Assembly: GCA_002189035.1 (NCBI GenBank)
Contig: NEEC01000004.1
Span: 2,170,001 to 2,234,000, forward strand
Direction of reading: 5' to 3'
Length of the DNA stretch: 64,000 nt
Source: Utricularia gibba
Taxonomy: Eukaryota > Streptophyta > Magnoliopsida > Lamiales > Lentibulariaceae
Shown here: positions 49,553-63,586 of the stretch, one piece after another
Layout of the letters: every line of letters starts with the position of its first letter
Position numbering within the stretch: the first letter of the stretch is position 1
Notes under the pieces: generated by a model
Seen by the model: only the letters and a program-made list of their open reading frames with translations
Told to the model about the DNA's origin: nothing
Databases searched by the model: none
Position numbers and translations under genes: made by a program

Positions 49553-52296
49553 GCAAATCGAAGCGCACACGGAAGGTGAAGGAAGAGAAGAAGCAAGTCT
49601 CCAGGATATCACGGCGCCGGAGATTTGCTTCTTCTCGTCGTGTATGTCGGAGAGCACTCCGGGGCCGAATTTATGTATATATCAAAAAGCCCCAGTGGGG
49701 TAAGGTAATTAATTGCCTGCTTTCTTACATTTATTTATTTGCTTTTACCACAACGGCTACTTCTCCTGATGTCTCCCCTCTCCATCTCCCTTTCTTACCT
49801 TACATAATATAACGCGGAACAATACAAAAAAGTACAACAATTCCTGTTTGGTAATAACCAAGACTGCTAAATTTAGATACTTTTACTACTGATATTATAA
49901 TAATTTAATTATATCCACACACAACCAAATCGTGAAAATAACATTTTCTTGTGATTCCAGTTACGCAAACCCTTGACACTATTTTCTGGAATATATAAAA
50001 AAGTAAGTTTGCTGAGGCGGCGACTAGAGGGCTCCGCCATGTGCAAAATAAATAGGACTCCAGTCCCACAATCAGTCAGTAAATTGACTCCGGCGTTGGC
50101 CGTTGGCCGAAAATATATTGGCTTCATTCTCAATTTTCCTCTCTCATACCTATTACATTGACAAAATACCTAAGTTTATACAGTTTTTGTCATGTACCTA
50201 TACTTATATATATACATATTTAGTGAAATACCTTAATTTTGAAAAAAAAAACATACGTATAAATTAATTATTTTAATTTTCAAAGTACAATAATACTTTT
50301 GGAAATGTATAAAATTTTAAAAGTTATATACTTATATTTATCAATAATACAAAATATTTATTTTATTCACAAATTCCAAAAAACTTAAATTTATTTTTTA
50401 TCAAATTGATAGTTTTTAATATATATTATTACATTTATTTTCTGATTAACAAATGATTTACATTCATTTATTTTGTTTTATTAATTAAAATTTGTATTTT
50501 AATAATAAGTGCTATGTTAATTTAAATTGACATTTAATTTTATCAAAAATTAAAAAAATTTTAATTTCTCAACACTTTTATCAGGATGACTTTGTGGCAC
50601 TTTCTTTAAATAATATTTATTTAATATAAATTATATATTTCGTCCATACTAATAGAATGGATCACCAAAGTTTTGCATGTTGATGTTGTACATAGTTATT
50701 TGTTAAAATTATATATTTTAAGAGTTTTTAGTTCTCTTTGCACACTAGATATAATTAGTTTTTATTATTTAAACATTTATAAAATTTTTAAACCATTAAT
50801 GATTACTAATACCAATTATTTCAAGCAATGAAAAATATTTATGTCAAACTTGTTACGTAAAAGAAAATGAAAACTAATTTTACTACTATTTTTAAAGAAT
50901 GAGAATAAACAGAGTAGAAAATATTTGGAATGATCTTGACAAGGAGCCTACTAAAGTGATTTTATGGAATTAAAAATGTTTTGGGTAAAACATTAGGTGA
51001 AGGTGGTTGATGGATATTTTCTACTTTCCAGGTGCATTGCACGGCAAAATGGCCCTTGGACCTCCTCCTTGTCTCGCCTGCCTCTACACCTCTGCCCTAA
51101 GACCATATTATATGCATATCCACATTTCTTATACTATGCTCAGTTTGATTTCTTTCTTAAGTATACAAAAATTGAGAGACAACTTTGCTTCAATTGAGTC
51201 GTGCTTCGACTTTAGCATTCATACCATGTGATTTTTTTGCTCTCTTTTGCTCTGCCATTACTGTTTGTGCATTGTGGATAACGAATTATAATGAAATTTA
51301 TTCCAATGGTATTGAAGAATTAGTATGTTGAATGTGGGAATGCATTTCTATGCACAAGCTAAGATTTCGTAAGCATGAGTGCGCACATGGGACAATGTGT
51401 TTGTTTTTTTTAATTTAGTTTTCAAAGTTGACAATTCGCATCATCTATTTATAATATTGAATAATGATACCATTTCAATTTTTTTGTACAGTTATTTATA
51501 ATTTAATTCAATAATCATTAATATATTTAATATATCAAATATAATTTTAATTATTAATGTTGCATCAATGTATTTATCAATAATATAATGAAAAATTTCA
51601 ATTATTATCATCCTTTCCAGAGTCCCTATCGTTATGACAAAAAATATGATTTTTAACATCATATTTGAATATAAAAAATATTAATTATCACTAACGTAAT
51701 TATTTATATTTTAATACCTTTTATTTAAAAGAAGCAGAACAAAAAGTAGATAAGATTTCCAAAAATTTAATGCATTTTCATATTAAAATACTTGAATTAG
51801 ATTAATTAAAAATGATAATTTCAAATCTCAAAACTTTTAAAATGAACATACTCTGCATATAAATAAACAAAAATTGTAATAACATTATTATTATGAAAAA
51901 CAGATGAATTAAAATATGAATTTTGTACACAAAAAATGAGAAATTTGACCCTTTTCTCCTCCACGCGCAGCGGAGGGAAGCTTCTATGGTGCCGGCAATG
52001 CGTATTAAAAAAAAAATGCAAAGGACGACTACTGAATTCATATAATTAATATGACGAAAAGGAAAAAAAACGTGTATGATGACTTGTTGAGTGCGGATGA
52101 AAACTAAGCAAGACAGCGGCCGGCAACCATACTGGAACAAAGACAGTTGCGTGAGTGAATCAGCGACCAAATTGCGTTGCGCTGTTGCAGAAGGGTTCCC
52201 ACATGAGCATAAGCAGAGGAGGGAATGCATTCTCCTCCCTGAGATAACACCTTTATGCCCATGTTTCATCACTCGAGAAACTTGGAGTTTTACATT
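49553..52296. other. Intergenic, AT-rich; nothing recognised
   Basis: No gene found. 49553-49850 is the promoter side of the thaumatin-like locus. A short GC-richer patch at 51000-51240 and the segment 51930-52296 hold only small frames. The latter is probably the 3' flank of the DarP-like gene. Confidence 0.4.
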
Positions 52297-53760
52297 CTAC
52301 TGTTGAGATGGGAGCTGCTTCACAATCCCTCTGAGGAAAAGGGTGAGAAATTTCCTAGCAGACTGTGCGCCACCGTTTTGGTTTCTGCCTTCTTCCATAT
52401 CATCATCTCCCTCACGTGGAAAAGGAGACTGGGCTGCCCTGACCAACTGCCGGAGTTTCTGCAAGTATTACCGCATAACTCAGTAAAATGATAACTGAAA
52501 GACATATCCAAGCTGAAGGTTAACTCAGGATGAACTCCACCACAAAGGAAAGGCTCGTTACTGTTGTGGTTTTGATGGGTTTCAGGTACCATCAACAGTA
52601 TCATGTCCCTGTTTCTCAATGGAAACTGACCTGGCGATCAAATTCCACTTCCTGAAGGGCATAGACTTCATTGGTGATCAATGGATCTTTACTTATGAGG
52701 CCATCACACCATCTGCTCAAGATATCAGCAGTTTCGGAATCCTGCATTATAAGTGGGAAAGGGAAAGAAGGAATTATTAGAGCACAACGAACATGACCGG
52801 ATCGTATAGGCTCTCTGAGTTACTTCGGACCGTGCTTAAGAGATGACAAACCACAATACCTCTTCATCATATGCTTCAATTTCTTCTACTGTATCTTCCT
52901 CAGCATTATCAAAAATTAATGTTTCAGATCCTGACAGAGACTGAAACTTACTAAGATCACCATCTTTTGTTGCCTGTATCAAACCTTCCATTATATCAGG
53001 TTCCATTTCTCTTAGTAACCCTCCTGATGATCATCATCATACAGAGATAAAAACTAAATTTCAAAGTGGAATGTAGCTTCTACTATTAAGAAAAATAGCA
53101 GTTTTGCTTACTTGAGCTGATTGAAAAATCTAAAAATTGCAGTGTACAAACTAAAAAGCATTGAAGATCATTTCTTTTATCAACCAAATGTCACCTATAT
53201 AGCTGAATTGCCTTCGCCTTCCTTCTCGAACATCACGACCCAGCCTCTGCGAAGTGAATCCATATTCCCTTATATTCAGCTCATCATTTTTAATTGAGTA
53301 TACCGTGATAGGAAAATGCAAAAAGAAATCACCTTTACTAGCATCAGAGCATCAAAAACCTGCTCATCAAGCGCAGCCACACTGCACCAACAAGAATTAT
53401 GTTTCACGAAGTATATTCGTTTTCTGCCGAATCGCAACTCCGAATTTCTCAATACCTCAGAATACGTTTGATTTGCTGAGGAGAGAAGGCAGCGAGCTCC
53501 ATACCCCAGCGAACGGCGCGCTTGGCCTCTTTTTTCTTGTTATTTTTGCTTCTTCGTTCGCCATCATCATCATCGTCGGCCGCAGGAGAAGTTTCACGCA
53601 ATTTCAGAGCGTGTGAACGGAAATGGGGATGGCGAATGGATCCTAGGAAGGGCGTTAATAAACGAAAATGAGCGACGGCGCGTGGAGAACACGATTGTGA
53701 AGAGATCCAGTAGCCAATTTGGCACCACCGCGTCCATTGCGGCCACAGAACGCCGGCCAT
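52297..53760 (-). CDS. Plant DarP/YjgA-like (DUF615) protein
   Basis: Six exons (minus): 53760-53456, 53381-53333, 53246-53195, 53023-52860, 52741-52631 and 52458-52297. All have GT-AG introns and consistent phases, giving 280 aa. The N-terminus is arginine- and serine-rich, a likely organelle transit peptide, followed by an acidic DDDDD stretch and a KNNKKKEAKRAVRWG motif. The core reads ELAAFSPQQIKRIL, LDEQVFDALMLVKRLGRDVR, EGRRRQFSYIGGLLRE, LIQATKDGDLSKFQSLSG and a KLRQLVR...FLRGIVKQLP end. This matches bacterial DarP/YjgA, a late 50S ribosomal subunit assembly factor. An organellar ribosome role is inferred. The start at 53760 gives the transit-like N-terminus; an in-frame ATG at 53811 lies near the GGCCCA motifs. 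Confidence 0.9.
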
Positions 53761-53800
53761 GGTGCTGTCTCCGCTGCTTTCAGTTCGCTGAAGTAAATTA

Positions 53801-53820
53801 GGCCCATCCAAATTGGGCCC
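53801..53820 (-). promoter_or_regulatory. GGCCCA / TGGGCCC motif pair upstream of the DarP-like gene
   Basis: GGCCCATCCAAATTGGGCCC, 41-60 bp upstream of the start codon, contains two site II-like motifs in opposite orientation. This is the same signal type as at the PPR and LYRM2-like genes. Confidence 0.5.
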
Positions 53821-53824
53821 AACC

Positions 53825-54800
53825 CAATTTTTAGTGCGCTAGTTTTATACTAATGGTCGGCCCAAATATATCACACTCTTTTGCAATATATATTTTTTAT
53901 TTTTTCTAAAAGTAAAAAATAAAATATATAAAAGTACAAATACAATTCTTGATGTTCTTCAGAAATATTTTTTAAATGAAATTTATAAAAAAAACTAAAT
54001 AATATTTTACTTTTAATTTTAAATTATGTACAATATATATTCAAAATATTTTTGATAGAAATTGTTAATGGCAAAAATCAGTGTCAGGGTTGTACCGATT
54101 TTCGGGTTATGGGTGTGACCGGAAGCGGTGTATCCGATTTAGGTTCATGTGTTATAAGTAATTCGAGAAGACAAGTTTTTTACGTGGAAACCGTCATAGA
54201 ACGGAAAAACCACGGAACTATCGGAGCTTGTCGGAAAAAAAGTCTTCACTAGATGGAGGTGGGGAAAAAAACACAAGTTGGAGGGCTTAGAGTCTAACCC
54301 CTTATTTTCAAAGTTTTTCCTACTTATAGTAGAGGTCGATATGACTGAATCCTGAATTCTGTTGATGTCACTTGTTTTCTGTGCCTGTACTGTGATTCTA
54401 TTTTTAGATAATCGCCGCCTACTTTGTCACAATTCGGCCATTTTTCAGACTGTGCAATACGGGCACTACTGTCAAATCTCTGACACATATCGCTCTGTCG
54501 ACCGACGTTATTCCATCAGAACACCTTTTAACAGTTTTTCAGATATCGATTAATCACACCCTATTGGTACCCCATCATAAATAAAAATAAATAATATTTT
54601 ACGAATAAATAATTTCTTATTTTCAAATAATAAATGTAAATTACACATCAGAAAACATTTTTTTGTGTTTTTGGCAAAGCGGGGAAACAAGAGATTATGA
54701 AAGAAAGAAATTATAGGAGAATATTATAATAAAAATGGAGTAAATTACACGTCAGAAAATCCACCCTATCACAATTATCATTCGGATTGCGCATTTCACC
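53825..54800. other. Shared upstream region of DarP-like and Lhcb5 genes
   Basis: About 1.2 kb separates the divergent start codons. The middle part is AT-rich with small frames only (54052-54252, 54362-54553), and no domain was recognised. Confidence 0.4.
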
Positions 54801-54806
54801 AACGGA

Positions 54807-54840
54807 CCAATAAATCGCGAGATTGCTTATCCGACGTGGC
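54807..54840 (+). promoter_or_regulatory. CCAAT, I-box and ACGT motif cluster upstream of Lhcb5
   Basis: CCAAT at 54807-54811 and CTTATC at 54826-54831 (an I-box GATAAG on the minus strand) are followed by ACGTGGC at 54834-54840 (G-box-like). I-box plus G-box combinations typify light-regulated photosynthesis promoters. They lie about 115-150 bp before the start codon. Confidence 0.5.
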
Positions 54841-54953
54841 AGTCAAGCATCCACATGATCATAGTTCCCTCGTTGCAAATATGGGGTGGAGTTTCACATC
54901 CATGCCCATCCTCCACTAGTAAACTTGTTTCTCTTCGTCTTCCATTCTGCTCA

Positions 54954-56217
<1,264 letters not shown>

Positions 56218-56481
56218 TCCCGATCAACTTCATGTCTGAGGAATTGATAATCAACTCTTTTTTAAAGCAAGTGAAACTCCCTAGTTTGTGCCACATTTTA
56301 TTACATCGCAATGGCCACAGGCTCACATGAAACTTACCTAACGGCATTGCCATCAACGTGAAAATGCAAGCATCTGAGATTGAAAAAGTCCGATGTCCCG
56401 CCGGAAAAAAAGGGGATACCTCATTCGCATTACGAGCATAAATGCTGGATCGCAGATGAGTGAGTTCACCAGGAGGAGTAG

Positions 56482-57727
56482 ATGGCGGACAACACCTTGT
56501 TGCTTCTGTTGACGGCGGCTATTATGGCCGTTGGAGAAGTCGGGTGTGCATATCCTCAGGCGACCGCGCTGTTCGTGTTTGGCGACTCCCTGGTGGATAA
56601 TGGGAACAACAACTTCATCAATTCAGTTGCTAGATCCAACTACTATCCATACGGCGTCGATTCTGAACAAGGTGCCACCGGAAGATTCTCCAACGGCAAC
56701 ACCTTCGTCGATTACTTGGGTACGCATGCTTATTGTTTCTATGAGTTTCCCATGAAAGGAGAAGAAATTCATGTCGTCGGTTTTCCAAAGGTGCGTGGCT
56801 GGGGTTTCCAGCACCCCCTGCCTTTTCCGATCCCGCTACAACCGGAGCTCGAATCCTTGGAGGAGTTAATTATGCCTCCGCCGCTGCCGGCATCCTCGAT
56901 GAAACGGGTCAACATTACGTAAGAATTTACGAGTTTACCAAACAAAAACCAACCGAAGAAGTTGTAATAATCGGCCCCGTTGTGCGTAGGGAGAGAGATT
57001 TTCTCTGAGCCAACAAGTGGTGAACTTCGAGACAACTCTAAGCCAACTCCGAGAAATGATGACCGGAGCAAATCTCACAGACTATCTTTCAAACGCTGTC
57101 GCGGTTCTCGTCTTCGGCAGCAACGACTACATCAACAATTACCTCCTCCCCAACATTTACCCTGCAAGCTTCAACTACAATCCAACGCAATTCGCGAACC
57201 TCCTTCTCACACATTACTACCGTCAGATAACGGCGCTCTACAGCGTCGGCCTCCGCAAGTTCTTCATCGCCGGCGTTGGGCCTCTCGGCTGCATCCCCAA
57301 CCAGTTGGTCGCGTGGCAGGCACCGGCAAAGAGATGCGTCGACTACGTGAACCAAATGGTGGGTACTTTTAACCAGGGACTAATCTCACTCGTAGATTCC
57401 ATGAACAATGGAACCAACGGTGGGGGGATGTTTTTGTACGGGAACTCTTACGGTGCAATGGGCGAGATGCTGAACAATCCGGCGAAGTACGGCTTCTCGG
57501 TAGTTGACAGAGCGTGCTGTGGGTTGGGGCAGAACCAGGCGCAGATGACGTGCATGCCGTGGTCGCCGCCCTGCAACGATCGGAATCGGTATGTTTTCTG
57601 GGACGCGTTTCATCCGACGCAGAACGTGCATGCGATTCTGGCGCAGAGGGCATATGCAGGCACGCCTTCCGATTCTCATCCCATGAATGTTCAGCAGCTG
57701 GGTGTTATCAAATTCACGCTTCCCTGA
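56482..57727 (+). CDS. GDSL-type esterase/lipase, secreted
   Basis: Exons 56482-56719, 56791-56918 and 56990-57727 give 367 aa. A signal peptide (MADNTLLLLLTAAIMAVGEV) precedes block I FVFGDSLVDNGNNN with the nucleophile Ser. Block II follows (GGVNYASAAAG), then block III GSNDYINNY with the oxyanion Asn. Block V DAFHPTQNVH holds the catalytic Asp and His. All SGNH residues are present. For exon 2 the acceptor after CCAAAG at 56790 is preferred, because it restores GAWLGFPAPPAF, usual in the family; a later CAG would drop seven residues. Members hydrolyse ester bonds of lipids or cutin-like polymers in the apoplast; the substrate is not predictable. Confidence 0.94.
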
Positions 57728-59707
57728 CTGCAACTGGGATCAGAATCGAAAATTTGAAATGATGTGGATCAACTGGGATCAACCTGATAACTGTTTCTCG
57801 ATTTAAAATATCAATTTATTTGATGTTTTGTTTAATTCTCAATCACTATAATTAAAATTATTTTTATTGATAAGATAAGATTATAAATGATGAAATAAAA
57901 TAAGACTATAAATTACTATATAAGATAAGATCACAAATGATTAGATAAGATAATGTTATAAATAATTAGATAAAATAAATTTAATATTCCATAAAAGATA
58001 TATTTGAGTATATTCTGCATAAAAGTTTCAATAAATTGCTTATTTGTGGGATAAGTTTTGACATTATTCAAGCTTTAGTTTTCATACTCCTTATTTTATC
58101 ATCGTAATAATTTCATAATTAGAATTGAAGTTATTTAAAGATTTTTAATTACAAAATATTTCTGACTAAAAATCAATTAATTATATTTAATTCTAAATCA
58201 TTTATCAATTAACAACATGGAAATTAACATATATTCTAATTGTATTTAAAACTATTATTTTAAAAATTATAAATGTATCTGATCACTAAATTAAGAAATT
58301 TTTTATGACAATATTAAAACGTAAAAAAAGTATTTGACACTAATTACCCAATTTTCTGTGTAAATAAAATAAAATATTATTTTTAGTTCTTATGATTTGC
58401 TTTTTAAGAGGTTTATGATTTTATCTATAAAATTATATTAGTTTACTATGAATAATATTATGCTATTTATTTATAAAGAAATTTTAGTATTTGTTGAACA
58501 CTGTAGTATTTATTAAAAAACATTTGAAATATAAATTATAATTAAAATTATATAAAAAGATTTGAGTATAATAACATAATGAATTACAAAAAAGGTAATA
58601 CTCATTTTTAAATAAAACTAACTCATTTATTATTTGCTATTGAAATCATGAAATACTTCCAACCATCTCTAGTTTATTGTTGCGGTCCTCTTCCTGGTTA
58701 TTTGGTGTGCGAATCTCTACGGCGATTGCCGGTGACGATCAACTTCGCTTACTCCGCTTTTGGAGACGATCAGAACTTACCTGCCTCTCTTCCTGTTTTA
58801 GTGTTATTGCATTTCTTCCATCATTATCCATGGATTTCCCTCTTATTCCCTCCCACATACCTGGAAAAAAGTTGCATCTTAGAAGCCCCTTTTTAGAATT
58901 TTTTGCTTATTCCCTCCCAGCAGCCTGTGCTCTCTTGCGATCAGCACTGGATTTTCTTCTCTTTTTTCATATTGGTAAGCAATTAGTAGAAGATACGAAT
59001 GATTTTGTCCAAACTCCGACCTCTCCAATCCAAAGTAAAGCACCAGCGACGAACTTTCCATGGATAGGCATCCTCAAGGTGATTCAGTATGAGAAAGTGA
59101 TGTAGTATTATGAATGAACGGGTATACGGAGTTTAAGGTGACAAAAGTTCCATGGAAATCTCTGTACCTCTCATAATTGTTTGAAAGATTTAATCATCTC
59201 AAGGTGCATTTGTAAACCATGCTGCTAAAATATTATTTTTATGATGATGTAAGCGTTGACTATGATGATGGGGAGAGGGGGAGGTGATTTTGTAGAACCG
59301 TGAGACTAAGCCTCCCTCCATGTACCTGAACCAGAATATCTCCATCATTCATAGACTTCCTTTTACCTAACTTCTACATTCAATTTCTGGTCTTTGATTT
59401 TTTTACTCAGATATCATTTTGATCAAGATTAAGGTTGTTTCTTAAGCTGTCTAAGGCGTTTTTTCGTAAGGGGATATCACCACATTATCAATAAATGTAT
59501 AAATACAATCGATTCTGGGTTTCGTTGGAGGGATTTGTGTTGAAAGGTTGAATTGTGCTCACACCAAAGGGAATTTTGTGCCCTTTGGTGGGATCCTTTT
59601 CTCTTTAGAAGCTCTGATTTTTATTCCTGTTCTGATTTGCATTTGGCCGCGTGAATGATTGTATGTTTTGAGGTTGTAAAAGCTGGTTTCACAGAATTTT
59701 GTTGGAG
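57728..59707. other. AT-rich intergenic DNA and kinase 5' leader
   Basis: 57800-58640 is AT-rich with nothing recognised. 58640-59707 is GC-richer with small frames. It is most likely the 5' untranslated region of the kinase gene, possibly with a leader intron whose ends I cannot fix. Confidence 0.4.
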
Positions 59708-62184
59708 ATGGGCAGCTTTTGCTGCAAAGAATCAAATGCCAATGATCATGTCTTTGAGAAGGGAAATGAGAGCGAAAAAACTGCATCCGAATACCCTGTG
59801 CCTGTGATTGCTCCTTTGAATAAGAATGAAGGGAAAGAACCTGAAAACACCAAAAACGAAGGTTCACTTCCTTCAAAGTCCAAGAGAATTAGAGATTTTA
59901 ATGTGGATTCTGCAGTCTCTGAAAAATCTGAGATAATTGGGAAGACAATGGTAATTGAAAGGCCTGAAAATGGGCACCGGAGACATTCTACGTTGGATTT
60001 AGGACATTTCAATGGCAGCCAACAGGCGTTTCCTCGGATTGCTAGCATGCCTCATGGATGGAAAACTGAGCAAGTCGTAGCTGGGTGGCCATCATGGCTA
60101 GTTTCTGTCTCTGGAGAAGCGGTGAAAGGATGGTTTCCTCGTAGTGCCAATTCATATAAGAAGTTGGACAAGGTTAGTTCTAACAAGTTATTTTTGGATT
60201 ATGAATATTGTTTAAATCAGTTCATTGGCCTCGCTGATTTTAGTCATGCCATTATGCAGATTGGACAAGGAACTTACAGTACTGTATACAAAGCGCGCGA
60301 CCTTGAGAATGATAAGTATGTAGCAATGAAAAAAATAAGGTTTGTTAATATGGATCCAGAAAGTGTCCGTTTCATGGCGAGGGAGATTTGCATCCTTCGG
60401 AGGTTAGATCACCCAAATGTTATGAAACTTGAAGCAGTGGTGACATCAAGGGTCTCAGGAAGTTTGTACCTCGTGTTTGAATATATGGAACATGACGTTG
60501 CAGGACTTCTAGCATCTCCAAAGGTCAAGTTTTCTGAGCCACAGGTTTGTTTTGCTTTTGGCTGCTGCTTTTAAAACAAGGATTGCTATTCAATGCTACT
60601 ACTCTGAAATGAGATTTGCAGGTTAAATGCTTGGTAAAGCAACTTTTATGTGGACTAGAACATTGTCATACTAGAGGTGTTCTTCATCGTGACCTTAAGG
60701 GCTCAAATCTTCTCGTAGACAATAATGGAGTTCTCAGGATTGGAGATTTTGGGCTAGCTAACTTCTTTGGCCCTGGTCAAAAGCAGCCTTTAACTAGTCG
60801 GGTTGTGACACTCTGGTACCGAGCTCCAGAACTATTGCTTGGTGCCACAAATTATGGACCTGCCATTGATCTATGGAGTGTTGGCTGCATTCTTGCTGAA
60901 TCCTTCGCTGGAAAGCCTATAATGCCTGGTAGAACTGAGGTGATCTTGATTATTTTGGATGCTTTTTTGCATGCTTTTGTTTTGTCTTCAGAAGTTGACA
61001 TAATGACGCATTTCCTGCAGGTGGAGCAAATGCACAAGATATTCAAGCTTTGTGGTTCACCTACTGAGGGATACTGGAAGAAGACGAAGTTACCTCATGC
61101 TGCCAGCTTCAAATCGCAGAGCCACCACAAACGCTGCATTTCAGATGCTTTTAAGGACTTCCCTCCTTCGGCGTTGGCTCTTGTCGACATTCTACTGTCG
61201 ATTGATCCTGAAGAAAGGGGACTGCCGCTTCTGCCCTAAAAAACGCGGTACTCGACAGTTACCTTACCGTGTAAACCGTCAGCATGTCCTCGAATTTCAT
61301 GATATTCCATCCCTGACTAATTTATGGTGTTTTCTTCTCAGTGTTTCACGAGCAATCCTCTGCCATGTCATCCATCTAGTCTGCCAAAGTATCCTCCTAG
61401 CAAGGAACTTGATGCCAAGATTAGAGAGGAAGAAGCCAAGAAGTAAGTTGTTTGAAAAAAAAACGTGGAGAATTATGGATGTTATATCCTGTTTTTGTTT
61501 TTTCTTTTTTCTATAGACAAAAAGAAGAGAGCGTTAAAGGACGCATCGAGCATACGGGGAACAATTCAAGCCAGAAGAAATACAACCACGAACCACAGGT
61601 TCTGTAAGCTTCTTCAGTTATGCTTCTGGTTCATGTCCATGATGTAGTTTCCAACAGCAGGGGCACTCCAGCAAGTGCACAAGCTACAAGTACAATGGAG
61701 TGGAAGACAGTGGAACTGGCTTCCCAATAGAGCCCCCAAGAATCAAGAATCGTATCTCTCATTCAAACTCAGTGATCCACCCCAATGCAGTTGGATACTC
61801 TTGGAGCAAAAAGATGCAGGATGATTCTTCTTGTCCTTCGGTCTCCTCCTGGATGATGAGTTCTCATCGATCACACCCCCCACAATCCATCCTGGACCCA
61901 GTGGGCTTTCATCCAAAGCATGTCCCCCCTCGGATAACATCACACAACGATTCAACGGTATGTTCTCATTACCCCACATTACAAGGTTTCATTTTGGAAG
62001 CTCTACTGTTTCACTTGATGTTTTCCAGGGTTTCCCACCTAAGAGAAACAGGATTCTTTTCTCGGGGCCATTGGTGCCTCCTGGTGGGAACATGGAAGAC
62101 ATGCTAAAGGAGCATGAGCGGCAAATACAAGAGGCGGTTCGCAAGGCCAGGGTCGAAAGAAGCCGGACGATGCACGACAAGTGA
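59708..62184 (+). CDS. CDK-like protein kinase with N-myristoylation motif (At1g54610 type), frame break in exon 4
   Basis: Eight exons: 59708-60172, 60260-60544, 60622-60939, 61021-61247, 61342-61442, 61517-61598, 61661-61957 and 62029-62184. MGSFCCKE is a myristoylation plus palmitoylation start, then GWPSWLVSVSGEAVKGWFPR. The kinase domain has IGQGTYSTVYKA (156), VAMKKI (Lys179), HRDLKGSN (272), DFGLAN, and TLWYRAPELLLG. The C-terminal extension (NPLPCHPSSLPKYPPSKE, FPPKRNRILFSGPLVPPGG) identifies the plant CDK-like subfamily of At1g54610. Such kinases are membrane-attached Ser/Thr kinases with roles in immunity and growth. Near 61216-61226 one base appears lost after IDPEERG; restoring frame there continues TAASALKNA. 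As written, translation stops at 61237-61239, just after the kinase domain. Confidence 0.9.
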
Positions 62185-63400
62185 TAAGGATTACATCTAA
62201 AACGAAGCAAAAGAAGATTCATCACAAATCTGTGCTGCTGCTGTGAGGTAGTAACCTTTGTTCAAGCGACTAGGCGTCGCATTTAACCTCAATGTATTTC
62301 AGTGGACGAAGGTGGCTGCTGCAGCCCAAAGAGCAAAGACTTGCGAAAGTGGTAACAGAACCGACAAACTACTGCCCCCTGCGGGCCTCATCACTCATTA
62401 GGTTTGATGTGTTCAACTCTCAAACTTAGGAGCCAAGTAACTGAAAACTGATTAATAAGTTGACTTCATTAACCAGTTACCAATTATAAATTTAATAATT
62501 GAAAATAGATTAATCGCGAATCCTTCCCTATCAACACTTGTTTAATTAAATGCCTTGATTTTCAGTTCACGCGTACTTGTATGATTAATTTTACATTCCA
62601 GAGTCTTTTTGGAAAAAAATAAAAATTTTAAGTGCTCATTAATTAATTCTATCGACAATATTTTTTTTAAATTTTTTTTTGTAATAAAAAAATGAGTAAC
62701 CAATTGTTTCTATTTTGTTTAATATAAATCATCAATTAATGGAAGGATTGCTATTTATAAGCAGTGACGTAAGATAGACGGTAAAATTAGACGTATATCC
62801 CCTGCTAATTAAATTTAAATGATTAATATTTTTTAAAAAAGCTCAAAAAATTCAACAATCATCCTTTTAATACATTCTTCGTATTCTACCCGTGTCTTAA
62901 GTTTAACTATTTACCATGTTTTTCATGTTTATAATTATACCACTATTTGTTTATGTGTGCTACAAAAAAAGGAACTAGTTAATTTAAACCACAATAAGAC
63001 AAACAAGCACAACATTTTGGAACAAAATTTGTATTAATTAACCATATAGAAACAATTTTAACCACTAACTTCTCCCAAATATGAATCATTTAGAAAATTG
63101 ATTATTGTCACATTCTCTCTTACACACTTAATAAAAAAATACACATAATATGATTATTTTTTATATAATGTTTGAGACATAGTCAAATTTTTATTTCATC
63201 CCCAAAATACCCAAATGCAACTAGTGGGAAGGAACATGGCGATTAGAAAGTATTTAGATGTGTGCTGAAGACGTGTACTGCACGCTATTGAAAGAAACCC
63301 CCTGCAAATTTGATTAGCCAACCGGATGACCATTTGCCAACATAAAGTAATTATAGGCGTGTCGTCGTCAGTCTTCACGTAATCGCCACGCCGGCCCTCC
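62185..63400. other. 3' flank of the kinase and AT-rich intergenic DNA
   Basis: 62185 to about 62400 is probably the kinase 3' untranslated region. The rest is AT-rich with no gene recognised until the GC-rich leader of the next gene. Confidence 0.4.
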
Positions 63401-63586
63401 CCAGCCCAGCCCCTCCCTCCTCTTCTGTCACACCTTCGCCCAACTTTTCAAATTTCTTGGAAGGGAAACCCTAACCGTCTTCCTTCTTCGATCTCCACGC
63501 GGTTCAGTGGATCTGTGGTTTGGATCCTGTGCTCTACGTCTTCTTTCTCGCGTCGGGCTGGCTGCGGGGGTTTTTGATAGCAGAAA

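Noticed and set aside
56811-56918. Later CAG acceptor for GDSL exon 2
   Set aside because: It drops seven residues that are conserved in length; the acceptor at 56790 restores the family sequence in frame.
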